Shown in pieces: positions 6,766 to 12,989 of a stretch of 14,045 nt of DNA. Each line of letters opens with the position of its first letter. The first letter of the stretch is position 1. The notes beneath the pieces are model-generated. The model was not told where the DNA came from and did no database searches. It was given only the letters and a program-made list of their open reading frames with translations. The DNA comes from Burkholderiales bacterium (GTDB lineage Bacteria > Pseudomonadota > Gammaproteobacteria > Burkholderiales > SG8-39): contig JADLDQ010000372.1 in NCBI GenBank assembly GCA_020846575.1, positions 1 to 14,045 on the forward strand. Direction: 5' to 3'. Position numbers and translations under genes: made by a program.

Positions 6766-7719
6766 TCAGTCCGCCTTGATGTTCGCCGCCTTCGCCACCG
6801 CGGTCCACTTGGCGATGTCTTCGGCCAGGAACTTCGCGAACGCCTCGGGCGTGCGCCCGTCGGGCTCGATGCCCAGCCCCGCCAGCTTGGTGTGCACCTC
6901 GGGTGCGGTGAGGCCCTTGGCGACTTCGTCGCGCATGCGCTGGACGATCGTGCTCGCGGTGCCGGCCTTGAAGAAAAAGCCCATCCAGATGGTGGCCTCC
7001 ATGTCATTCACGCCCGCTTCCGCCATGGTCGGCAAGTCCGGCAGCTGGGCAAAGCGCCGGGGCGAGGTCACGGCGAGCGCGCGCAGCTTCCCGGACTTGA
7101 GCATCCCGAGGGTCGGCGGCGGGTCGGTGAAGACGATGGTGACGTCCCCGGTCAGCGCCGCGGCATTCATCGCGGCGCTCGACTTGTACGGGATGTGCAC
7201 GAACTTCGCGCCGGTGCGCAGGTTGAACAGCTCGCTCACCAACTGGAAGGTTGCGGAGGTCGAGCCGTAGTTGGCCTTGGCGGGGTTCGCCTTGGCGAAG
7301 GCGACCAGCTCCGCGACGTTGTGATGCGGCGAGCCGCCATTCACCACCAGGATGAGCGGAAACGACCCGATCATGGTCACGGGGGCGAAGTCGGTCTGAG
7401 GCGAATAGGGCATCTTGGAGAATACCGCCGGACTGATCGACATCGGCCCCGAGGGCCCCATCAACAAGGTATAGCCGTCGGCCGGCGCGTCGGCGACCGC
7501 GCGCGGGCCGATGAAGCCGTTGGCGCCGGGCCGGTTTTCGATGATGAACGGCTGGCCGAACCCCTCCTGGAGGCGCGCGCCGATCACGCGGCTGACGATG
7601 TCGTTGCCGCCACCGGCGGCGAACGGGATCACCAGCCGCACCGGTTTGGCGGGATAGGTCTGCGCCTGCCCAGCGAAGGAGGCGGCGGCGAAGGAAAGAG
7701 CGAGGCAGAGGTGGCGCAT
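6766..7719 (-). CDS. Bug/TctC-family periplasmic solute receptor, copy 2
   Basis: Second Bug/TctC receptor of exactly 317 aa, 124 bp upstream of copy 1 on the same strand. Signal peptide MRHLCLALSFAAASFAGQAQ, followed by YPAKPVRLVIPFAAGGGNDIVSRVI and the same pocket blocks as copy 1. By my count about 279 of 317 residues are identical (88%). Differences cluster at positions such as PYRN versus PHHN, NFAS versus NYGS and TSRESF versus TSPRRF, some of which could line the ligand pocket; this is inference. The start at 7719 is supported by AGGAGGA 7 nt or so upstream and by alignment with copy 1; the frame is open to 8034 without homology. The substrate is unknown. Confidence 0.95.
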   Translation of the reverse strand: MRHLCLALSFAAASFAGQAQTYPAKPVRLVIPFAAGGGNDIVSRVIGARLQEGFGQPFIIENRPGANGFIGPRAVADAPADGYTLLMGPSGPMSISPAVFSKMPYSPQTDFAPVTMIGSFPLILVVNGGSPHHNVAELVAFAKANPAKANYGSTSATFQLVSELFNLRTGAKFVHIPYKSSAAMNAAALTGDVTIVFTDPPPTLGMLKSGKLRALAVTSPRRFAQLPDLPTMAEAGVNDMEATIWMGFFFKAGTASTIVQRMRDEVAKGLTAPEVHTKLAGLGIEPDGRTPEAFAKFLAEDIAKWTAVAKAANIKAD

Positions 7720-8024
7720 GCGATTCCTCCTGTCAGCGCGTGGCGGTCGGAAAATCTTATACCACCCGGCCACGGGTGTACGCTGCCTGCACAGGGTGCG
7801 CGAGCCTCGCAGCTTCGGGCAAAGCGCCGGCGCCCGCGCCAGCGCCGCGCGCCGGCGGGGCGGCGTATTCCTCCTGTTCGGCGCGGGTTGAGCGCTCCGG
7901 GTGAACTCCGCTGCGCGCAAACACGCCAAGGCCTGACCAAGATCAAGCCGCCGGTGCCGGTGCCATGGCAGCATGGCGCCGTCCTGATCCGCAGCTTCGA
8001 ACCCTGACTGCCCCGGAGACGCAC
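7720..8024. other. Divergent intergenic region between Bug receptor copy 2 and DUF411 gene
   Basis: About 305 bp without a convincing gene. It contains the copy 2 promoter candidate (7756-7764), an FNR/ANR-like dyad CTGACCAAGATCAA at 7933-7946 (matching TTGAT-N4-ATCAA at 8 of 10 positions), and a hairpin at 7959-7980 (GGTGCCATG/CATGGCGCC with one G-T pair, loop GCAG) 45 bp before the DUF411 start. A GGAG ribosome binding site for DUF411 is at 8015-8018. Open frames crossing the region on both strands look like GC-driven shadows. Confidence 0.4.
7756..7764 (-). promoter_or_regulatory. Extended -10 promoter candidate for Bug receptor copy 2
   Basis: On the minus strand this reads TGGTATAAG, ending 36 nt before the ATG of copy 2, in almost the same position as the TGATATAAG before copy 1. 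Conservation of this element in both duplicated upstream regions supports it. Confidence 0.5.
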
Positions 8025-8474
8025 ATGAAGACACCGCTCGGCGCTGTGCTCGCCGCCCTGACCCTCGTCCTGCCGGCCTTCGCGGCCGAGAAGGCGGCGA
8101 ACAAGGCGGTCGAGGTCACGGTCTACAAGAGCCCCACCTGAGGCTGCTGCAGCTCGTGGGAAGACCACCTGCGAGCCAACGGCTTCCGTGTGAAGTCGCA
8201 CAACGTCGGCAACCCCGAGACCTACCGCGCCCGTTACGGTATTGCCGACGCCTACGGGGGCTGCCACACCGCCGTGGTGGAGGGCTACGCCATCGAGGGC
8301 CACGTGCCGGCGACCGAGATCCGGCGGCTGCTCGCGGAGCGGCCCAGGGCTCGAGGGCTCGCGGTGCCCGGCATGCCGGGCGGCTCCCCCGGCATGGAAT
8401 CGAGTCGGCCCGAGCGCTACCAGGTACTGCTCATCCTGCCGCAAGGGCGGGCGAGCGTCTACGCGCGCTACTGA
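8025..8474 (+). CDS. DUF411 exported metal-binding/thiol protein with in-frame TGA at the CxCC Cys (candidate selenoprotein)
   Basis: Read through the TGA at 8139-8141, this frame gives a 149-residue DUF411 protein: signal peptide (KTPLGAVLAALTLVLPAFA, cleavage near residue 20), then VTVYKSPT, the TGA as codon 39, GCCSSWEDHLRANGFRV, GGCHTAVVEGYAIEGHVPA, GLAVPGMPGGSPGME and a C-terminal YQVLLILPQGRASVYARY. Family members have CGCC where this gene has stop-G-C-C. All downstream family blocks are intact and in the same frame to the TGA at 8472-8474. DUF411 proteins are exported, often found near copper genes, and thought to bind metal through these cysteines. GGAG (8015-8018) lies 6 nt before the ATG. 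A stem-loop starts about 14 nt after the TGA, as selenocysteine decoding would require. Alternatives are a fresh nonsense mutation or a sequencing error; no sel genes lie in the window. Confidence 0.75.
8152..8176 (+). promoter_or_regulatory. Candidate bacterial SECIS-like stem-loop after the in-frame TGA
   Basis: GTGG (8156-8159) pairs with CCAC (8165-8168) around the 5-nt loop GAAGA, whose first base is G. GCTC (8152-8155) can pair with GAGC (8173-8176), leaving a 4-nt bulge. The apical loop starts 18 nt after the TGA, within the range described for bacterial SECIS elements. The stem is short and bulged, so it may be fortuitous in GC-rich DNA. Confidence 0.35.
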
Positions 8475-8513
8475 GTCACGAGGAGCGAGGGGCTGCACGC
8501 CCCTTGCGCTCCC
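8472..8513 (+). repeat. 42-bp hairpin element at the DUF411 stop codon (copy 1 of 2)
   Basis: Starts with the stop codon itself (TGAGTCACGAGGAGCGAGG, 8472-8490) and continues into the stem GCGAGGGGC/GCCCCTTGC (8485-8493 with 8499-8507, loop TGCAC). The first 19 bases are identical, and 36 of 42 overall, to an element on the minus strand at 10188-10229 that also begins at a stop codon. It looks like a REP-like element that doubles as a 3'-end hairpin between convergent genes. Confidence 0.65.
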
Positions 8514-8556
8514 ACGACGCCAGGCAAGGCTGCGCTCTCCTTCAAGAGCAGCGATT

Positions 8557-8583
8557 GCCTCGACTGCCTCGACTGCCTCGACT
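8557..8583. repeat. Three 9-bp tandem repeats
   Basis: GCCTCGACT occurs three times in a row (8557-8565, 8566-8574, 8575-8583), followed by a degenerate GCCGAGCCT. It lies in the convergent gap between DUF411 and the isochorismatase-like gene. Probably slippage-generated; no function is apparent. Confidence 0.7.
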
Positions 8584-8613
8584 GCCGAGCCTGCCGCTGC
8601 CGTCGCGCTTCGA

Positions 8614-9312
8614 TCAGGCGCCGAGCGCCGCCGGCACCACCTGCAGGTGCGCGATCACCTCGTCGGTGGACTGCACGTCCCCGAAGTAGGTGATGAAGTT
8701 GAGCAGCGCCGCGTCATGCTCGGCGCGGGTGAATGAGGCGTTGCCATCCGAGACCATGATGGTCTTGAAGCCGCGCATCATGCAATCCCGGCCGGTCGAT
8801 TCGCAGCATACGTTGGTCGCCACGCCGGTGATGAGCACGTACTGACTGCCGGCCGCGCGCAGCACGCTCTCGATGTCCGAGGCGCCCTGGATGAAGGCGC
8901 TGAAGCGGTTCTTGATCACGTACCGGTCGCCGGGCCGCGCGTCCAGTTCGCGCCAGAGCTTGAAACCCTCGCCGCCGCGGCCGAGTGATTCGCCGCGGCG
9001 CTTGAGCACCTGCGGCCTGAACAGATCGTTGAAGGTGTGCCAGGTGTCCAGGCCCTGCGGCTGCGCCTCGGCCTGTATCCACACCACGATGCCGCCCGCC
9101 TCGCGCACCGCCGCGGCCAGCCGATTGACGTTGGGCACGATCTCATCCGAGCCCTCGGCGCACATCAACTCGCCGCGTTTCATGAAGAAGTTCTGCATGT
9201 CCACCACCGCGAGAGCGGTGTGATCGCCGGGGATCGCCTGGTAGGCGTGCAGCCTGCCACGGCGGGCGACGAGTTTCACTTCCAGTTCGGACGGGACGGC
9301 GTAGCGGTCCAT
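8614..9312 (-). CDS. Isochorismatase-family cysteine hydrolase
   Basis: Cysteine hydrolase of 232 aa with the isochorismatase/nicotinamidase fold. The Asp-Lys-Cys triad is visible: Asp38 in ALAVVDMQNFF, Lys134 in YVIKNRFSAF, and Cys169 in GVATNVCCEST, with the cis-peptide-type GVATN before the nucleophile. Length fits members that hydrolyse ureido or amide compounds (biuret- or ureidoacrylate-hydrolase-like); the exact substrate is not readable. The start at 9312 is preceded by GAGGAGAT at a good distance. A longer open frame to 9456 has no homology. It is convergent with the DUF411 gene and stands alone on its strand. An amidase lies further downstream in the window, so amide/nitrogen scavenging is a loose possibility. 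Confidence 0.92.
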   Translation of the reverse strand: MDRYAVPSELEVKLVARRGRLHAYQAIPGDHTALAVVDMQNFFMKRGELMCAEGSDEIVPNVNRLAAAVREAGGIVVWIQAEAQPQGLDTWHTFNDLFRPQVLKRRGESLGRGGEGFKLWRELDARPGDRYVIKNRFSAFIQGASDIESVLRAAGSQYVLITGVATNVCCESTGRDCMMRGFKTIMVSDGNASFTRAEHDAALLNFITYFGDVQSTDEVIAHLQVVPAALGA

Positions 9313-9686
9313 CGCGATCTCCTCGAGCTGCGCGCGGCCGCCTGAGTCTACGTTCGGCGCGCCACCCGGGCAATCCCGGCGAGACCGGCCTGCGGCGCGC
9401 ATGGCGCAGCGCGCGCGTGCCGGTGCGGGAGCACTTGGCCTGTATGGGATTTCCATCCGCCCAGCCGCCGGCGCAAGCGACTGAATTCACGCCGTAAATC
9501 GATATCCCTCGGCCAGGCCCTGCATGAAATCGGTGTACTTCGCGTCCCTCCGGCCTCCGGTATCCGTGCGCATAACGACAAGTAATCATCTGAAAGCAAA
9601 GCGGATTCGACGAATGCCGCAGCGCTGGCATGTTCGATGCAGTGAGTGAGACGAGAGCAGCGCCAACGAACCTTACGGAGGGCATC
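9313..9686. other. Intergenic region, no convincing gene
   Basis: About 374 bp between the divergent isochorismatase-like gene and the small membrane protein gene. On the minus strand at 9487-9573 there is a 28-codon open frame (MRTDTGGRRDAKYTDFMQGL...) with high GC at third positions, but it has no ribosome binding site and no recognisable family. The part from about 9570 to 9640 is clearly less GC-rich and probably holds the promoter of the downstream gene; I cannot fix -35/-10 boxes. GGAGG at 9677-9681 is the ribosome binding site of that gene. Confidence 0.4.
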
Positions 9687-10034
9687 ATGAACGCGACGCT
9701 GAACCTGGTTGCCGGACTCGGAACCGCAACCTATGCACCCGCGGCAAACAACGCCGCCGCCGAAAAAGCCGCAGCCGAGATCAAGGCGGGCGCGAAACAC
9801 GCCGCCCTGATGGTCGCGGCGCCCTTCATCGGACTGGTCTTCGCGATCGCCCTGCCGTTCGTCGGACTCGCGCTGCTCGCTTGGATGGCGTGGAGGGCCC
9901 TGCCGGCGCGCGCGAAGGACATCGCCCTGTTCGCGGCGGCGCCCTTCATCGGTCTCGCCTACATCGTCGCCTTCCCGGTGGTCGGGTTCGGCGCGCTCGC
10001 CTGGGCGGGCTACAAGGCGGCGCGGGCGAGATAG
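9687..10034 (+). CDS. Small membrane protein with a duplicated 40-residue unit
   Basis: Hypothetical protein of 115 aa; I do not recognise a named family. An Ala-rich N-terminal third (residues 1-38) is followed by two hydrophobic segments: AAPFIGLVFAIALPFVGLAL at 44-63 and AAPFIGLAYIVAFPVVGFGA at 84-103. These are copies of one unit with a period of exactly 40 residues. About 19 of 36 aligned residues match, and both copies share AAPFIGL, PxVG and LAW and end in a basic patch. At DNA level 17 bases are identical between 9816-9832 and 9936-9952, 120 bp apart. Each unit is long enough to span or re-enter the inner membrane. The start at 9687 is set by GGAGGG just upstream. It converges with the broken hydroxy-acid oxidase gene. 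Function unknown. Confidence 0.75.
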   Translation: MNATLNLVAGLGTATYAPAANNAAAEKAAAEIKAGAKHAALMVAAPFIGLVFAIALPFVGLALLAWMAWRALPARAKDIALFAAAPFIGLAYIVAFPVVGFGALAWAGYKAARAR

Positions 10035-10098
10035 CGAAGTCACCACAGGCGCGGCCAGAGCGAGCCGCGCCCAACCCCGGGGCAAGAGCCGCCCGGCA

Positions 10099-10130
10099 CG
10101 GACCCCTCGCCCGCCGCGGCGAGGGGTCCG
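10099..10130. terminator. Strong hairpin between convergent genes
   Basis: Perfect 13-bp stem (CGGACCCCTCGCC at 10099-10111 with GGCGAGGGGTCCG at 10118-10130) around the 6-nt loop CGCCGC. It lies 65 bp after the small membrane protein gene and about 97 bp beyond the end of the convergent oxidase pseudogene. No T-tract follows on either strand, so it may be a 3'-end RNA structure rather than a classical intrinsic terminator. Confidence 0.55.
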
Positions 10131-10187
10131 CCGTCGCTGCACCCGCACGCTGTACCTGCAAGCAATGTGCGGATTTCCTCGAAGGCG

Positions 10188-10229
10188 GGGAACGCGAGGC
10201 GCGAGCTGCTCCTCGCTCCTCGTGACTCA
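10188..10229 (-). repeat. 42-bp hairpin element at the oxidase stop codon (copy 2 of 2)
   Basis: Read on the minus strand it begins with the TGA of the oxidase gene (10229-10227), has the same first 19 bases as the element at 8472, and matches 36 of 42 positions overall. The stem GCGAGG (10216-10211) with CCTCGC (10199-10194) is kept; a G-T pair in copy 1 is G-C here, so the structure is partly maintained despite base changes. Confidence 0.65.
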
Positions 10230-11369
10230 GGCGGCGACGAACCGGTGCTGCGGCAGGCGCGACAGCTCGAAGCAGCCGATCTGCCCCATCGCCTGCGTGA
10301 GCTCGATCGCCAGCAGGTCCACCGCGTGCTGCGCGCCCGCCTTCCCCAGGGCGGCCACCGCGAACATGAAGGCGCGCCCGAGCAGCACCAGGTCCGCCCC
10401 CAGGGCGAGGGCGCGCGCCACGTCCAGTCCCGAACGTGCACCCGAATCCACCGCGAGGCGAAGGTCCGCGCCGATCGCCTCGCGAACGCGCGGCAGGGCG
10501 TGAAGCGGGCTCGGCAGCGCCTCGGACTGCCGGCCGCCGTGGTTCGAGAGCACCAGGCCCTGAGCGCCGAGCGCGCGGCAGGTCCGCGCGTCCTCGGCGC
10601 CCAGAGGCCCCTTCACCAGCAGCGCTCCGGTCCAGATGCCGCGCAAGCGTTCGAGCGCCTTGCAGTCCATGCCTTGAGCGAGCGTGTGCGTGAGCGCCGC
10701 CACGCCGCTGATGTCCGCGTCCTTCGGAAAGTAGGGCAGCAGGGTCTCGAAGCGCGGCACGCCCGCCGCCGCGGTCGCCGCGAGCCACGCGGGGTGCAGG
10801 AACACGCGCGCGATGTTGGCGAGCGACAGCCGCGGGGGGACTGTCAGGCCGTTGCGCTGGTCGCGCAGCGTGCGCCGGCCCGCCGGTGTGTCCACGGTGA
10901 CGAGCAGCGCCGAGAAGCCCGCGTCGCGCGCCCGCTCGAGCCGCGCGCGGGTGATGCCCGGATCCTTCAGCGGGTAGAGCTGGAACCAGGCATTGGCGCC
11001 GGCGATCGCGCCTATCTTCTCGATGCCCGAGGTCGCCACCATCGACCGGCAGACGGGGATGTTCGCCTTCTTCGCCGCGGCGGCGCGTTACTCGGCGGCG
11101 CGCGGCCAGACCAGGCCGCTCTGGCCGATGGGTGCGACACCGAACGGGTGCGCGTATTCGCGGCCGAAGAGCGTGGTGCGGGTATCGGGCTGGCGGCGCT
11201 CGAGCAGGTATTCGGGCGTGAACCGGACCGCATCGTAGGCGGCGCGGTTGCTGTCCAGGCCCTTCTCGTCGCCCGCTGCGCCCGCGAGATAATCCCAGGC
11301 AAACTTCGGCAGACGCCGCCGCGCGCGGGCTTCGAGGTCGGCGATCGAGGGAAATCGGTCGAGCTGCAT
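10227..11369 (-). pseudogene. FMN-dependent 2-hydroxy-acid oxidase/dehydrogenase, interrupted by in-frame TAA
   Basis: A 381-codon frame encodes a complete alpha-hydroxy-acid oxidising flavoprotein (lactate/glycolate/mandelate family) except for a TAA at codon 94 (11088-11090). Before it: KFAWDYLAGAAGDEKGLDSNRAAYDAVRF and HPFGVAPIGQSGLVWP. After it, in the same frame: ANIPVCRSMVATSGIEKI, WFQLYPLKDP, VTVDTPAGRRTLRDQRNG, LVKGP, the catalytic SNHGGRQ (His about 277) and the phosphate-binding end DSGARSGLDVARALALGADLVLLGRAF. Spacing across the stop matches intact relatives, so a single substitution, for example of a Tyr codon, explains the break without a frameshift. The second part could restart at the ATG at 11042, but would lack the N-terminal barrel strands. 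The last codons run into the 42-bp hairpin element. It is divergent from the amidase gene. Confidence 0.8.
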
Positions 11370-11539
11370 GGGATGACGGTGGCCGGTGGGTCGAGATTCG
11401 CCGCGACGCGGCCAGGCGGCTGCGCATTATCGGCTCGCGACAGCGCCGCGGGCAACCGCGCCACACCCGCGAAACCGGCTGCGCGGGCGGTGAGCGGGGT
11501 TAAGCTGCGCACTGTCGAGCACTTCGCACGGGATGAATC
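11370..11539. promoter_or_regulatory. Divergent intergenic region, oxidase and amidase genes
   Basis: A 170-bp gap that must contain the promoters for both divergent genes. Neither start has a strong Shine-Dalgarno; before the amidase only GGGATGA is seen. I could not identify credible -35/-10 pairs. Confidence 0.3.
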
Positions 11540-12892
11540 ATGTGGACCGTACGCCAGCTCTGCGCCGAACTCGCCGCGGGCAAGACCACGAGCCGCGCGC
11601 TGGTGGAGGCATCGCTCGCACGCATCGCCGACCCGGCGGGCGAAGGCGCGCGCGCCTTCCTCAAGGTCTACGCGGACACGGCGCGTGCCGAAGCCGCTCA
11701 CGCCGATACGCTGCGCCGCGCGGGCGTGGTCCGCTCACCCGTGGACGGGCTGCCGGTCTGCGTCAAGGACCTCTACGACGTCGCCGGCGACGTGACCCGT
11801 GCCGGCTCGAGGGTGCTCGAGCACAGGGCGCTGGCCGACGCGCCGGCGGTGGCGCGGCTGCGCGCGGCCGGCGCGATTCTCCTCGGGCGCACCAACATGG
11901 TCGAATTCGCCTTCGGCGGGCTCGGCCTCAACCCGCACTACGGCACGCCGCTCTCGCCCTGGGACCGACCGAGCAGGCGGGTGCCGGGCGGTTCGTCCTC
12001 CGGCGCGGGCGTGGCAATGGCCGAGGGCATGTGCGTCATGGCCCTGGGCAGCGACACGCGCGGCTCGGTGCGCGTGCCGGCGGCTTTCTGCGGCGTGAGC
12101 GGCTTCAAGCCGACCGCGACGCGCGTTCCGCGCGAGGGGGCGTTTCCGCTCTCCTACACCCTTGACTCGGTCGGGCCGCTTGCCAACTCGGTCGAATGCT
12201 GTGCCGCCTGGGACGCGCTGCTCGCGGGAGAGCCGACCAGCGGCGGGATTGCGGCGCTGCCCGAAATCCCCGCGCGGCTGCTGCGGCTGGCGGTGCCGCG
12301 CTCCAGTCTCGTCGAGGGGTTGGACGCCGAGGTCGGCCGCGCCTACGAGCGCTCGCTGCAACGCCTCTCGGGGGCGGGTGTGCGGGTCGAGGAGATCGAT
12401 GCACCCGTGTTCAGCCGGGCGCAGGCGCTGTTCCGCGACGGGGGCCTCGCGGGCCCGGAGGCCTGGCAGGTGCATCGCCGCCGGCGTGAACGCTTCGCCG
12501 AGATGGATCCGCGCGTGGTGAAGCGCCTGGAGCTGGGAGCGCGATTCTCCGCGGCGGACTATATCGAACTCGCCCGCGAGCGCGCCGAGAGGATCCGGGA
12601 GGCCGATGCGCTGGTGTGCGCCTACGACGCCGTGGTCTATCCCACGGTCGCCGTCGTCCCGCCGACGCTCGCCGAGGTTTCCGCCTCGGACGAGGCCTAT
12701 TTCCAGTGGAACGCGAAGGTGCTGCACAACACCGGCATCGCCAACGTGCTCGAGGGCTGCGCCGCCACCTTGCCGTGTCACCGCCGCGGCGAAGCACCCG
12801 TGGGGTTGACCGTCGGGGGTATCGGCGGCACCGACCGCCGCACGCTCGCGGTCGCGGCGGCAGTCCAGGCGGTGATCGAACGCGGGCGCTGA
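11540..12892 (+). CDS. Amidase-signature family hydrolase
   Basis: Amidase of 450 aa, normal for the amidase-signature family, hydrolysing an amide to acid and ammonia/amine, likely in the cytoplasm. The Ser-cisSer-Lys triad is intact: Lys76 in GLPVCVKDLYDVAG, Ser152 in VPGGSSSGAGVAMAEG, and Ser176 in GSDTRGSVRVPAAFCG. The 24-residue spacing between the two serines is that of FAAH and GatA. The usual DTGGS is DTRGS here, a variation at the residue next to the nucleophile loop. LGRTNMVEFAFGGLGLNPHYGTP is a conserved block before the triad serines. No gatB or gatC accompanies it, so it is a stand-alone amidase and not the Glu-tRNA amidotransferase subunit. The start at 11540 (MWTV) is the best fit to family length. 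Substrate unknown. Confidence 0.93.
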   Translation: MWTVRQLCAELAAGKTTSRALVEASLARIADPAGEGARAFLKVYADTARAEAAHADTLRRAGVVRSPVDGLPVCVKDLYDVAGDVTRAGSRVLEHRALADAPAVARLRAAGAILLGRTNMVEFAFGGLGLNPHYGTPLSPWDRPSRRVPGGSSSGAGVAMAEGMCVMALGSDTRGSVRVPAAFCGVSGFKPTATRVPREGAFPLSYTLDSVGPLANSVECCAAWDALLAGEPTSGGIAALPEIPARLLRLAVPRSSLVEGLDAEVGRAYERSLQRLSGAGVRVEEIDAPVFSRAQALFRDGGLAGPEAWQVHRRRRERFAEMDPRVVKRLELGARFSAADYIELARERAERIREADALVCAYDAVVYPTVAVVPPTLAEVSASDEAYFQWNAKVLHNTGIANVLEGCAATLPCHRRGEAPVGLTVGGIGGTDRRTLAVAAAVQAVIERGR

Positions 12893-12937
12893 GCGCCTCG
12901 CGTGGCGGCGCCGGGAGCATCGGGCGGCGGCGGGGCA

Positions 12938-12989
12938 AGGCGGCGGGCCGAGGCGGCGGGCCGAGGCGGCGGGCCGAGGCGGCGGGCTC
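12938..12989. repeat. Four 13-bp tandem repeats abutting the GGDEF gene stop codon
   Basis: AGGCGGCGGGCCG is present three times exactly (12938-12950, 12951-12963, 12964-12976), and a fourth copy ending in CTC (12977-12989) overlaps the stop codon of the convergent GGDEF gene. A variable-number repeat in the 3' gap between two convergent genes; function unknown. Confidence 0.8.

Noticed and set aside
6640..8007. 455-codon plus-strand frame antisense to the second Bug receptor
   Set aside because: Mirror of a strongly conserved receptor gene; its His/Arg/Gly-rich translation has no family features.
9487..9573. 28-codon minus-strand frame (MRTDTGGRRDAKYTDFMQGL...) as a small gene
   Set aside because: No ribosome binding site, no homology that I recognise, and a short open frame is unremarkable here; recorded only in the intergenic entry.
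11088..11090. Programmed read-through of the TAA in the oxidase gene
   Set aside because: TAA is not used for selenocysteine or pyrrolysine, and the position is not a family Cys or catalytic residue, so a nonsense mutation or sequence error is far simpler.
9946..11466. 506-codon minus-strand frame over the oxidase region
   Set aside because: Low-complexity Arg/Pro/Ala translation; the true family homology is in the frame with the TAA, so this is not a frameshifted version of the oxidase.
10167..11795. 542-codon plus-strand frame across the oxidase and amidase junction
   Set aside because: Antisense to the oxidase homology and out of frame with the amidase; no domain signature.
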